A stretch of 34,967 bases of DNA from Deltaproteobacteria bacterium. GTDB taxonomy: Bacteria > Desulfobacterota > GWC2-55-46. The notes below the pieces were generated by a model. That model was not told where the DNA came from and made no database searches. It saw only the letters and a list, made by a program, of their open reading frames with translations. Location of the stretch: NCBI GenBank assembly GCA_016234955.1, contig JACRNN010000174.1, positions 1-34,967 of the forward strand. The letters are read 5' to 3'. Positions 16,324 through 23,981 of this stretch are shown here, piece after piece. Position 1 is the first letter of the stretch, and every line of letters begins with the position of its first letter. A program made the translations under genes and the position numbers.

Positions 16324-17733
16324 ATGTACAGCAAGACCCTCAAAATACTGTTAGTAGAGGACAACCCGCCGGACGGGCGCCTTTTAAGGGAGATGCTCGC
16401 CGACACGAAGATGAAGGACTCCTTGAGCATCGTGGACGCGGCGCGGCTCTCCGTGGCCCTTGACCTCCTCGGAAAAAAGCCGTTCGACTGCGTACTGCTC
16501 GACCTGACGCTCCCAGACAGCCATGGCCTTGAGACCTTTTTCATGGTGAAAGACTGGGCGCCGCATGTCCCGGTAGTCGTGCTGACAGGCCTGTCTGATG
16601 AGACCATGGCCGCAAGGGCGGTCAGGGAAGGCGCCCAGGACTATCTCGTAAAAGGGCGGGTGGACGGCGATATACTGGCGCGCTCGATACGCTACGCCAT
16701 GGAACGCCATACGGCGTCAAGGGAGGCGGGGAAATCCGCCGGGTCCGTTGCCAGACCCTCGGCCGACGATGAAGGGGCGCAATACTTCAAGATAATAGGC
16801 GCAAGCCGGTCCATAAGGGAGACCAGGGAGATTATCTCCACGGTCGCCCGGACCTCCAGCACCTCCGTCCTCATCCAGGGCGAGACCGGCACCGGAAAAG
16901 GGCTTGCGGCAAACGCCATACATTTTTTCAGCAACAGGCGGGCCCACCCCTTCATAAAGCTCAACTGCAGCGCCATACCGGATACGCTCCTCGAGGCCGA
17001 GATGTTCGGCTATGAGAAGGGCGCGTTCACCGACGCCAAACAGGGAAAACGCGGGCTCTTCGAGCTCGCGGACCGCGGCACCATCTTCCTCGACGAGATA
17101 GGGGACATGGACTTCAGGCTCCAGCCGAAGCTTTTGCAGGCGCTTGAAAACAGGACCTTCCGCAGGGTGGGGGGGGTGCGCGACATCAGGGTTGACGTCC
17201 GGGTCGTGGCGGCCACGAACAAGGACCTCGAAGCGATGGTGAGGGAAAAGCGATTCAGGGAAGACCTCTACTACAGGCTCAATGTCATGGTCATAGAGAT
17301 ACCGCCGTTGAGGGAGAGGAATGAGGACATACTGCCACTGGCGGAAAGCTTCATCCGGGAAGACAACGAGACCTTCGGCAAGAACGTCAAAGGCCTCTCC
17401 CCGGCGTCCATAGACAAGCTCCTGGGCCATTCATGGCCCGGCAACGTCAGGGAGCTTAAAAACGTCATAGAGAGGGCGATGATCCTTACGGAATCCGAAG
17501 AGATACGGCCCGATCACCTCTCCGTAGAGACATCGGGCAAGACAACGGCTATTGGGGCCGCCGGAGCCCATCCATACCCTGAAGATATGACCCTTGAGGA
17601 GGTGGAGGCGGCCCATATCATGAAGGTCCTTGAAAAGGTCAACGGCAACAAGACCCACGCATCCAGGCTCCTCGGCATCTCCAGGTTTACCCTCAGAGAG
17701 AAACTCAAGAAGATAGCGGAACCCGCCTCATAA
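16324..17733 (+). CDS. NtrC-family sigma-54-dependent response regulator
   Basis: A 469-residue enhancer-binding activator of sigma-54 RNA polymerase. The receiver (1-125) has VEDNPPDGR and phosphoacceptor Asp60 (CVLLDLTLPDSHG). The AAA+ domain (about 155-390) has Walker A GETGTGKG (186-193), the sigma-54 loop GAFTDA (233-238), Walker B TIFLDEIG (253-260), and PGNVRELKN. A Fis-type helix-turn-helix closes the protein (NGNKTHASRLLGISRFTLREKL, 440-461). The catalytic set looks complete. The usual Glu after the Walker A Lys is Gly here, a mild oddity. The ribosome site before ATG 16324 is weak. Downstream lie a paired palindromic site and a sigma-54 promoter, so the REC-PilZ gene is a likely target. 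The cognate kinase may be the one at 13222. Confidence 0.94.
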   Translation: MYSKTLKILLVEDNPPDGRLLREMLADTKMKDSLSIVDAARLSVALDLLGKKPFDCVLLDLTLPDSHGLETFFMVKDWAPHVPVVVLTGLSDETMAARAVREGAQDYLVKGRVDGDILARSIRYAMERHTASREAGKSAGSVARPSADDEGAQYFKIIGASRSIRETREIISTVARTSSTSVLIQGETGTGKGLAANAIHFFSNRRAHPFIKLNCSAIPDTLLEAEMFGYEKGAFTDAKQGKRGLFELADRGTIFLDEIGDMDFRLQPKLLQALENRTFRRVGGVRDIRVDVRVVAATNKDLEAMVREKRFREDLYYRLNVMVIEIPPLRERNEDILPLAESFIREDNETFGKNVKGLSPASIDKLLGHSWPGNVRELKNVIERAMILTESEEIRPDHLSVETSGKTTAIGAAGAHPYPEDMTLEEVEAAHIMKVLEKVNGNKTHASRLLGISRFTLREKLKKIAEPAS

Positions 17734-17741
17734 ACACCACC

Positions 17742-17781
17742 GGTAAGAATCTTATCAGTAAATGGTGGTAAGATTCCTACC
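17742..17781. promoter_or_regulatory. Paired near-palindromes, candidate enhancer for the sigma-54 activator
   Basis: Two 15-base near-palindromes, GGTAAGAATCTTATC (17742-17756) and GGTAAGATTCCTACC (17767-17781), both fit GGTAAG-N3-CYTAYC and start 25 bases apart. They lie about 65 to 105 bases upstream of the -24 element, normal for an upstream activating sequence. The two can also pair as one hairpin (13 of 15 bases), so they could instead end the activator transcript, though no T-run follows. Confidence 0.5.
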
Positions 17782-17843
17782 AATTCCTATTCTCAAGGCA
17801 TACCGTCAATCTATAACCCTTTGACATCTAAATAGTATATCGA

Positions 17844-17859
17844 TTGGCATGTATATTGC
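17844..17859 (+). promoter_or_regulatory. Sigma-54 promoter upstream of the REC-PilZ gene
   Basis: TTGGCATG-TATA-TTGC fits the -24/-12 consensus (YTGGCAYG-N4-TTGCW, next base G). GG (17846-17847) and GC (17858-17859) have exactly ten bases between them. The start would be near 17871, about 160 bases before the REC-PilZ gene. The AT-rich setting contrasts with the GC-rich surroundings. Confidence 0.68.
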
Positions 17860-17983
17860 GATTAATAATACAATGTGCCGTCAAGATTTAGACATGTTTG
17901 GTATGCATAGGGATAGATATCAGCGGCTGGTGGGGGGCCGATATATTCCCAGAAGTCGCCGGTTATTAAGGGAGTATCTTCAC

Positions 17984-18007
17984 ATGGCAACATATGGGCG
18001 CCCATAA
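17984..18007 (+). CDS. Possible 7-codon leader peptide before the REC-PilZ gene
   Basis: ATG at 17984 opens MATYGRP and stops at TAA 18005-18007. AAGGGAG lies nine bases upstream, a better ribosome site than many real genes here. It overlaps the palindrome TATGGGCGCCCATA (17993-18006). It may be chance; no regulatory amino-acid run is visible. Confidence 0.25.
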   Translation: MATYGRP

Positions 18008-18030
18008 CTTAATACGAAGGCAGGGGCGTC

Positions 18031-18780
18031 ATGGCCAACGAATCATCATCAAGAAAGGTCCTGCTGGTCGATGACGACGAGTGCATAAGGGCGCTCTGCG
18101 AGGAGGCCCTCACCATTGCCGGTCATCAGGTGAGCACGGCGGCCAACGGGGCCGAGGCGCTCGATTCATTGAAAGAGGGCTATGACCTCGTGGTAACGGA
18201 CGTGAATATGCCCGGACTCGACGGACCGGCCTTGTACAGGAGGGCGCTGGAGCAATACCCATATCTGGAGCGCAGGTTCGTCTTCATGACCGGGGATGAC
18301 TGCAACGAAGTCCGCGCCGCCCTCAATCGCGCGGACAGCATATATCTTGCAAAGCCGTTCAAGATCAAGGAATTGATAGATGCGGTCGAAACGGCCGGCG
18401 CGGCGGGATATGAGGACTTTTATGCGCGGGAGAGCAGGGGCAAGAGGAGCGAACAGAGGTTCGGTTTGATTGGTGACTGCACGGTTTCAAGCGATACGCC
18501 GGGGGCTGACATCGGGGCGGAGATACTGCCCGCAGCCATCGAGAACGTCTCAAGGAACGGGGTCATGATAAGGTACGCCGGAGAGCCTTTGAAAAAGGGC
18601 GACGGCTTGAGCATATCGTTCGGCCTGGAACGCATGGGCACGGTCAGGCGCGCAAAGGCGGTCTGGTCGAAGAGGAGCGGGCGGAAGGAATGTATCGCGG
18701 GGGTGCGGCTTGTTGAGCCGATACCGGTCTACTGGATATTGAGCGCACTGCCGCAAATAGACAGGGCCCACAACTTCTAA
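18031..18780 (+). CDS. Response regulator with PilZ domain (REC-PilZ), probable c-di-GMP effector
   Basis: A 249-residue protein joining a receiver to a PilZ domain. The receiver has VDDDECIR, phosphoacceptor Asp57 (LVVTDVNMPGLDG), FMTGDD and Lys108 (LAKPF). The PilZ part (about 137-240) keeps both cyclic di-GMP binding motifs: RSEQR (139-143, RxxxR) and NVSRNG (172-177, NxSxxG), so binding is likely. It probably couples phosphorylation to motility, surface or polysaccharide functions, but the partner is unknown. AGGGG precedes ATG 18031. A sigma-54 promoter with a paired palindrome lies upstream and the matching activator is the preceding gene. The sigma factor gene starts 24 bases after its stop and probably shares the transcript. 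Confidence 0.93.
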   Translation: MANESSSRKVLLVDDDECIRALCEEALTIAGHQVSTAANGAEALDSLKEGYDLVVTDVNMPGLDGPALYRRALEQYPYLERRFVFMTGDDCNEVRAALNRADSIYLAKPFKIKELIDAVETAGAAGYEDFYARESRGKRSEQRFGLIGDCTVSSDTPGADIGAEILPAAIENVSRNGVMIRYAGEPLKKGDGLSISFGLERMGTVRRAKAVWSKRSGRKECIAGVRLVEPIPVYWILSALPQIDRAHNF

Positions 18781-18804
18781 CCACATCCATATCCGGAGGG
18801 AGAA

Positions 18805-19824
18805 ATGTTAAAACAGAACGTCACCAGAGATACCTTCGGGGCCGGGGCGGCCGTTGCCTTCGGTCCCTTCAAGAGGACCCCGTCCGGGACGGGACGCGCC
18901 GGCAACTGGCCTTTGCCCTACAAGGCCGCGATAGAGAGAGACGGCGCCGGCCTGGCAATGACGGACGCGCCGGAAAAACGGGAGCGCCCGGAGCCGGCGA
19001 GCGACGCGATAAACGTATACTTCAGGAGGCTTAAGAAGCTCAAGCTCCTTACCGCCGAAGAGGAGAGGACCCTTGCCGGCATGGTCGCCAAAAAAGACGC
19101 GGCGGCGAGGCGGAGGATGATAGAGTCGAACCTGCGCCTGGCGGTCAACATCGCAAAGCGTTACATCAACAGGGGCCTGCCGCTCCAGGACCTCATAGAG
19201 GAGGGCAACATCGGACTGATAAAGGCGGTGGAGAGGTTCAAGGTGACAAAGGAGTGCAAGTTCTCCACCTACGCCACGTACTGGATAAAACAATCGATAG
19301 AACGCGCCATAACGAACCAATCTGGCGTGGTCAGGCTCCCCATACATATCGCAAACGACCTTGCGAAGCTTACACGGGTTTCATCGGCGCTTGCCAGGGA
19401 GTTGCAGAGGGAGCCGAGCGTGGTAGAGCTCGCCGAAAAAACCGGCCTGTCCGGCAGATACGTGAAGAGGCTCCATACCGTCGGCAAAAAAAGTTGCTCC
19501 CTGGAGACCTCCTTGAACGAAGACACGGAGCAGACGCTCCTTGACAAGCTCGAGGACGAGAGAGCGCCCCAGCCGATGGAGATGATAGACGAGACGCGCA
19601 GGGTCGAAAAGATACATGAGATGCTCGCCTGCCTCGATGAGAACGAGAGGCGGATAGTGCGACTCAGGTTCGGCTTCGGCACCTTCAAGCCGCACACCCT
19701 GGAATCCATCGGCAAGGCCTTCGGCGTAACGAGGGAACGGGTGAGGCAACTTGAGTCCAAGGCGCTCGTAAAGCTCCGAGGCATCTGCGCGCAGTCCAAT
19801 ATCACGTCCCTTGACGCGATATAG
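18805..19824 (+). CDS. Group 2 sigma-70 family RNA polymerase sigma factor (RpoS/SigA-like)
   Basis: A 339-residue sigma factor. Region 1.2 (DAINVYFRRLKKLKLLTAEEE), region 2 (SNLRLAVNIAKRYINRGLPL and EEGNIGLIKAVERFK, then FSTYATYWIKQSIERAI), region 3 (VVRLPIHIANDLAKL) and region 4 (TLESIGKAFGVTRERVRQLE) are all present. It lacks the long acidic 1.1 and spacer regions of a housekeeping sigma, and its length matches RpoS-type alternative factors. The first 65 residues are Gly/Ala/Pro-rich and do not match a known region. ATG 18805 has an excellent site (GGAGGGAG). It follows the REC-PilZ gene by 24 bases, probably under the same sigma-54 promoter, which would make a sigma-54 to sigma-70 cascade (inference). 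It converges with the GH13 gene, 88 bases away. Confidence 0.92.
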   Translation: MLKQNVTRDTFGAGAAVAFGPFKRTPSGTGRAGNWPLPYKAAIERDGAGLAMTDAPEKRERPEPASDAINVYFRRLKKLKLLTAEEERTLAGMVAKKDAAARRRMIESNLRLAVNIAKRYINRGLPLQDLIEEGNIGLIKAVERFKVTKECKFSTYATYWIKQSIERAITNQSGVVRLPIHIANDLAKLTRVSSALARELQREPSVVELAEKTGLSGRYVKRLHTVGKKSCSLETSLNEDTEQTLLDKLEDERAPQPMEMIDETRRVEKIHEMLACLDENERRIVRLRFGFGTFKPHTLESIGKAFGVTRERVRQLESKALVKLRGICAQSNITSLDAI

Positions 19825-19912
19825 CGCGGGGGGGGAGTGCGGCAGGCGTTGCCGTGCCGGCAAAGGGCTTGGGGTTCTGGATACGGACCGGCAGGCCGAG
19901 GGGGGGGGTTCG

Positions 19913-21892
19913 TCAATCCCCGTTGTCCCTGGCAAAGACCGCTATACCGTTGGCGGGTATGACTATGCTTGAAGAGAAGGCAAAGCCGTGGACAGGCGTT
20001 CCAACGGCGTTGACGGCGCCGTTGTTGCCTGCGGGTCGCGGATTGACCCAATCGTCATAGACATCGCTGTTGAAGACCTCCAGCCACCTCCCCTCCAACG
20101 GGAATCCGAGGCAATAGCCCTGGAAGGCGGACTCGTTTAGGCTTGCCACGACTACGACGTCCCTGCCCGCCCCATCAATCCAGCGGTGGAACGCGATGAC
20201 GCGGTTGTTGTTATGGACGTGGAAGACGTTTATGCGTCCGCCCCTCAACGCCGGATGGCGCCTGCGGAGCCAGACCAACTCCCTTGTGAAGCGCAGGTAG
20301 TCCGAGACCGTTTTATCCCCCTGCTCAAGGCGGTTCCACTGGATGAGCGTATCGGGGTTGTCGCGTCCGTCATCGCTCCATAACCTCTCTTCAAGGAATT
20401 CCTGCCCCATAAAGAGCATCGGGGTCCCGGGGGCCGTTAAAAGCAGGCCCGAAGCCGCGCGCGAGCGGCTCCTTGCGTACCAGGAACGGCTGTCCGAACC
20501 GTCGGCAAGCGCCGGGATGCGCGAGCTGTTAGAGTGGCCCCTGTATACGATATCGTGGTTCTCAAGGCACTCGACCGACCTCCACGGCCTCTCCATGTCG
20601 ATCGGGTACAGGCTATGGGCGACGGGGTCTAAGTCCACATAGGCGTTTGCGCCTCCGGACGCCTGGGCGAGAGCCCCCCTTATCGACTCTCTCAGGCCGT
20701 CGCTCCAGGCCGCGTCAAACCCGGCCCCGCCTTCGTTGCCGTTCTTCAAGGTGTACGGGTCCATCGGCCAGTACTCGCATATCTGCGCTCCGTCCGGCCT
20801 TGCGTACCTGACGGTGCCGGTCATGTCCCGGCAGAAGCCCCATCCGTTGTCCGCGTTCAGGGAGACCAGCGCGCTTATCTCGTCGTAACGGAAGCCGTCG
20901 ACGTGGTACTCGTCGATAAAGAACTTCGCGTTGTCCAGAAGGAACTGGCGCACCTCCTTTTTCCAGAGCGCGAATGAGAGCCCCCCGGCCCAGCCCCTGT
21001 CAGTGAAAAAGAGGCTGTTGTTATCGTCCACGTCCACGCCCTGGTCGAAAAAATATATGCTCTCCCTGTCAAAACCCCCTCCCGCGTGGTTGTAGACGAC
21101 GTCGAAGACGACCGCCATGCCGTATACATGGCAAATGTCGATAAGGGCCTTGATCTGGTCGGCGTGGCTCGTGATATGGCGCGCCTCGATCGTCGGCAAG
21201 GACCTGCGGACAAGCAGCTCGTTGGCCTTGTCGAGATACGGCCCTATCTCTTCGGCGGGCACGGCGTACTCCATCTCCGGGGAGAATATGTCCACGCCGT
21301 TGTAGCCCATGCTGAACTCGGTCGGGTACTCGGCGATGGGCAGCGGCTCTATGGCGTTTACGCCGAGGGCGCGGAGGTGGTCTATCCTGAACAGCACGTC
21401 AAGGAACCTCGCCACGCGCTTGCCCCTGAAGTCCTTGCCCGAGGCGTCGGCCCCGTGGAAAGTCCCTATGTGGAGCTGGTAGATTATGAGGTCTTTCAAT
21501 GGCGGGGGACGGAAGTCCCCGTCGTGCCACGGATACGCGGAGGGATCGCGCACAACGCAGTTGCAGGAAGGGAAGAGAAACGTCCCGGGCGAGGTATCCG
21601 GGTGCGTAAGCTCTCGCGCGTAGGGGTCTCTTTTGTAGCCAGAGCCCCCCTCGCCCTCTATCCAGAACTTGTAGTGCGCACCGTCGCCTATGCCGGGGAT
21701 GAACCCGGCCCAGTAGCCCTCAGGGTCTCTGACAAGGAGCGTGGCGGGGTCTTTTTTTACCCAGCCGTTGAAATCTCCGCATACGTGGACGGCCCTCGCC
21801 CCTGGCGCCCACACCCGGAAGGCGGCCCCGCCCCCCATAAGGTTCGCCCCCATTGGGGTATCCGCGTCAATGAACTGCCGAGAGGCTGGCAT
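19913..21892 (-). CDS. CBM48-GH13 glucan branching/amylase-type enzyme
   Basis: A 659-residue alpha-glucan enzyme. An N-terminal CBM48 domain (AAFRVWAPGARAVHVCGDFNGW) leads to a GH13 barrel. The four GH13 regions are present: DVVYNHAG, DGFRYDEIS (nucleophile Asp), QICEYWP (acid/base Glu) and VECLENHD (third acid). A beta-sandwich closes the protein. It resembles GlgB-like branching enzymes in layout, but region IV reads ENHD rather than the SHDE of classic GlgB, so amylase-like or trehalohydrolase-like activity is possible and no symbol is given. ATG 21892 is chosen for GAAGAGG nine bases upstream and a promoter just beyond; the longer frame to 22075 reads through two repeat copies (MFPSGMI, LFPPGMI) and is not protein. 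It likely works with GlgP on storage glucan. Confidence 0.88.
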   Translation of the reverse strand: MPASRQFIDADTPMGANLMGGGAAFRVWAPGARAVHVCGDFNGWVKKDPATLLVRDPEGYWAGFIPGIGDGAHYKFWIEGEGGSGYKRDPYARELTHPDTSPGTFLFPSCNCVVRDPSAYPWHDGDFRPPPLKDLIIYQLHIGTFHGADASGKDFRGKRVARFLDVLFRIDHLRALGVNAIEPLPIAEYPTEFSMGYNGVDIFSPEMEYAVPAEEIGPYLDKANELLVRRSLPTIEARHITSHADQIKALIDICHVYGMAVVFDVVYNHAGGGFDRESIYFFDQGVDVDDNNSLFFTDRGWAGGLSFALWKKEVRQFLLDNAKFFIDEYHVDGFRYDEISALVSLNADNGWGFCRDMTGTVRYARPDGAQICEYWPMDPYTLKNGNEGGAGFDAAWSDGLRESIRGALAQASGGANAYVDLDPVAHSLYPIDMERPWRSVECLENHDIVYRGHSNSSRIPALADGSDSRSWYARSRSRAASGLLLTAPGTPMLFMGQEFLEERLWSDDGRDNPDTLIQWNRLEQGDKTVSDYLRFTRELVWLRRRHPALRGGRINVFHVHNNNRVIAFHRWIDGAGRDVVVVASLNESAFQGYCLGFPLEGRWLEVFNSDVYDDWVNPRPAGNNGAVNAVGTPVHGFAFSSSIVIPANGIAVFARDNGD

Positions 21893-21927
21893 AGGGGAAG
21901 ACCTCTTCGCCGTCAATAGTCCATGTA

Positions 21928-21955
21928 AGTATCGCACACGACGGTGATTTGTCAA
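21928..21955 (-). promoter_or_regulatory. Sigma-70 promoter for the GH13 gene
   Basis: On the minus strand a perfect TTGACA (21955-21950) is followed after 16 bases by GATACT (21933-21928), with start expected near 21921, about 30 bases before ATG 21892. Confidence 0.6.
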
Positions 21956-21966
21956 GCTTCGCGAGC

Positions 21967-22079
21967 CTGGCTTGATCATACCCGGAGGAAACAGTGAACC
22001 ACGCCGTAGCCAAGTTCGTGGATATCCGAAGGGACTGCCGGCCAGGTCATGATTAATCATACCCGAAGGAAACATTCAA
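21967..22079 (+). repeat. Two tandem copies of the ATCATACCCGAAGGAAACA repeat
   Basis: ATCATACCCGGAGGAAACAG (from 21976) and ATCATACCCGAAGGAAACATT (from 22057) flank a segment with GTGAACCACG and GGATATCCGAAGG. The order of parts matches 12472-12537. Neither copy is next to a start codon on its own strand; lysS begins 370 bases further on. Confidence 0.65.
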
Positions 22080-22130
22080 TTACCCGCCATAAAGGTACCT
22101 GGCTTTATATGGCTCGGCTTTGACCCGCCC

Positions 22131-22243
22131 TTAAAATTCTCCTCAGCAAGTTGCGGAGAATTTTCAAGTAAGGAATGTATCGTTTGTAATTCGCTCGCTC
22201 CTCCCCTAAGCCAAGCTGCGGGGAATCCGCTCACTATGCTTGT
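22131..22243 (-). repeat. Diverged inverted copy of the GAACATGCAT family
   Basis: Read on the minus strand, it has ACAAGCATAGTGAGCGG, then CCCCGCAGC, AGCGAGCGAAT and ACATTCCTTAC in the same order as copies at 10121 and 16137. A 10-bp perfect stem AAAATTCTCC/GGAGAATTTT (22133-22164) takes the place of the second stem. Confidence 0.6.
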
Positions 22244-22315
22244 TAAAAGGGCGGGGTCTGGAGCAGAGCGCCCGATTAAAACCCCTTGAAATCAGTGCAT
22301 TTCGCTTGACTCAAC

Positions 22316-22342
22316 GGACTAAATAAGATAATTTTAGCTATT
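22316..22342 (+). promoter_or_regulatory. Weak candidate promoter for the lysS operon
   Basis: TTGACT (22316-22321) and GATAAT (22337-22342) are spaced by 15 bases, shorter than ideal, about 100 bases before lysS. It is the best match in the region. Confidence 0.4.
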
Positions 22343-22449
22343 GCGCCGCAGGCCGGTCGGCAATACAGTAGGGGCCGAACCCCCCTCGACCGTATCCTCG
22401 GTTTTTCAGTCCGTTGCAGGCAACAGGGAAATCATTAAAGAGGCATTTC

Positions 22450-23925
22450 ATGGAAGACAAAAGCTCCGAATATCAGCAACGTCTCGCCAGGCTCGACTCG
22501 CTGAGGGAGGCGGGGATAAACCCGTATCCAAACGACTTCAAGCCCGGCTCCAATTGCTCATCCATCATAGAGGGCTTCAAGGACTCATCAAAGGAAGAGC
22601 TTGAGGCAAAAAACGAGTCCGTCTCCATAGCCGGCAGGGTCATGGCCCTGCGGGACTTCGGCAAGGCGTCGTTCATGCACGTGCAGGACAGGTCCGGCAG
22701 GATACAGGCCTACGTCAAGAAAGACATCATCGGGGAAGGTCTCTACGGCCTCTTCAAGAAGCTCGACATGGGCGACATCGTCGGCATCGAGGGCAGGCTC
22801 TTCAAGACCAAAACCAATGAGCTTACGATAGAGGCGCAATGGCTCAAGCTCCTGGCCAAGGGGCTCCACCCGCTTCCGGAGAAATGGCACGGCCTCACGG
22901 ACGTGGAGGCGCGCTACAGGCAGAGGTACCTCGACCTGATGGTAAACCCCGATGTCAGGGAGGTGTTCCTGAAGAGGACCGCCATCGTAAGGCTTATCAG
23001 GGAGTTCCTCACCTCAAGGGAGTTCATAGAGGTGGAGACCCCCATGCTCCAGCCCATACCCGGGGGAGCGGCGGCAAAGCCGTTCAAGACCTATCACAAC
23101 GCCCTCGGCATGGAGCTATACATGAGGATAGCCCCTGAGCTATATCTTAAAAGGCTCGTCATAGCCGGGCTTGAGCGCGTATTCGAGATAAACAGGAACT
23201 TCAGGAACGAGGGCATCTCTACGCAGCACAACCCCGAGTTCACGATGCTCGAATTCTACCAGGCATACGCCACCTTTGAGGACCTGATGGGCCTCACCGA
23301 GGAGATGATAAGCTCGCTCGCCGTTAAGGTATGCGGCTCGCCGAAGGTGCGGTACCAGGGGACGACCATCGACTTCACCCCGCCCTGGCAAAGGATAACC
23401 GTAAGGGACGCCGTCTTGAAGTACTCAAACGCTCCGGAAGAGATATTCGTCGACAGAGCCAGGGCCCTCGAGTACTCAAAGGAGATAGGGCTGGCAATAC
23501 CGGAGGGTCTGAGCCACGGCAAGGTCATAACCGAAATATTCGAGAAGGTGGCCGAGCACGAGTTCATACAGCCTGCCTTCGTGACGCACTACCCGCTCGA
23601 CGTATCCCCGCTGTCGAGGAAGAACGAAAGGGACCCGTCGCTTGTGGACAGGTTCGAGCTACTTGTGATGGGCAAGGAGATAGCCAACGCCTTCTCCGAG
23701 CTCAACGACCCGGTGGACCAGAGGCAGAGGTTCCTGGACCAGTTGAAGGAGCGCGACGCCGGGGACCAGGAGGCCCACGAGATGGACGAGGACTACGTAA
23801 GGGCCCTTGAGTACGGCATGCCCCCCACCGCCGGAGAGGGGATCGGCATAGACCGGCTCGTCATGATACTTACGGACTCGCCGTCCATACGCGACGTTAT
23901 ACTCTTCCCTCAGTTGAGGAAGTGA
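22450..23925 (+). CDS. lysS: Lysyl-tRNA synthetase, class II
   Basis: This cytoplasmic enzyme charges tRNA-Lys with lysine. It has 491 residues from ATG 22450, with GAGG six bases upstream; ATG 22414 is a longer alternative with a poorer site. The N-terminal OB-fold anticodon domain includes VSIAGRVMALRDFGKASF. Class II motif 1 is in REFIEVETPMLQPIPGGA, motif 2 is FEINRNFRNEGISTQHNPEF, and motif 3 is GEGIGIDRLVMILTDS, all intact. The ending DVILFPQLR is standard. It is the first gene of a plus-strand block; lolC follows 56 bases later. Confidence 0.97.
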   Translation: MEDKSSEYQQRLARLDSLREAGINPYPNDFKPGSNCSSIIEGFKDSSKEELEAKNESVSIAGRVMALRDFGKASFMHVQDRSGRIQAYVKKDIIGEGLYGLFKKLDMGDIVGIEGRLFKTKTNELTIEAQWLKLLAKGLHPLPEKWHGLTDVEARYRQRYLDLMVNPDVREVFLKRTAIVRLIREFLTSREFIEVETPMLQPIPGGAAAKPFKTYHNALGMELYMRIAPELYLKRLVIAGLERVFEINRNFRNEGISTQHNPEFTMLEFYQAYATFEDLMGLTEEMISSLAVKVCGSPKVRYQGTTIDFTPPWQRITVRDAVLKYSNAPEEIFVDRARALEYSKEIGLAIPEGLSHGKVITEIFEKVAEHEFIQPAFVTHYPLDVSPLSRKNERDPSLVDRFELLVMGKEIANAFSELNDPVDQRQRFLDQLKERDAGDQEAHEMDEDYVRALEYGMPPTAGEGIGIDRLVMILTDSPSIRDVILFPQLRK

Positions 23926-23981
23926 CGATAAAGAAACCGTCCGTCCCACTCCGGGAGCTATACCAGAAGGAAACGCTAAAA

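Noticed and set aside
17821..17857. Sigma-70 promoter using TTGACA at 17821
   Set aside because: No acceptable -10 lies 15-19 bases downstream; the sigma-54 element explains the region better.
22341..22604. 87-codon frame overlapping the lysS start
   Set aside because: It overlaps the conserved lysS N-terminus in another frame and has no ribosome site or similarity.
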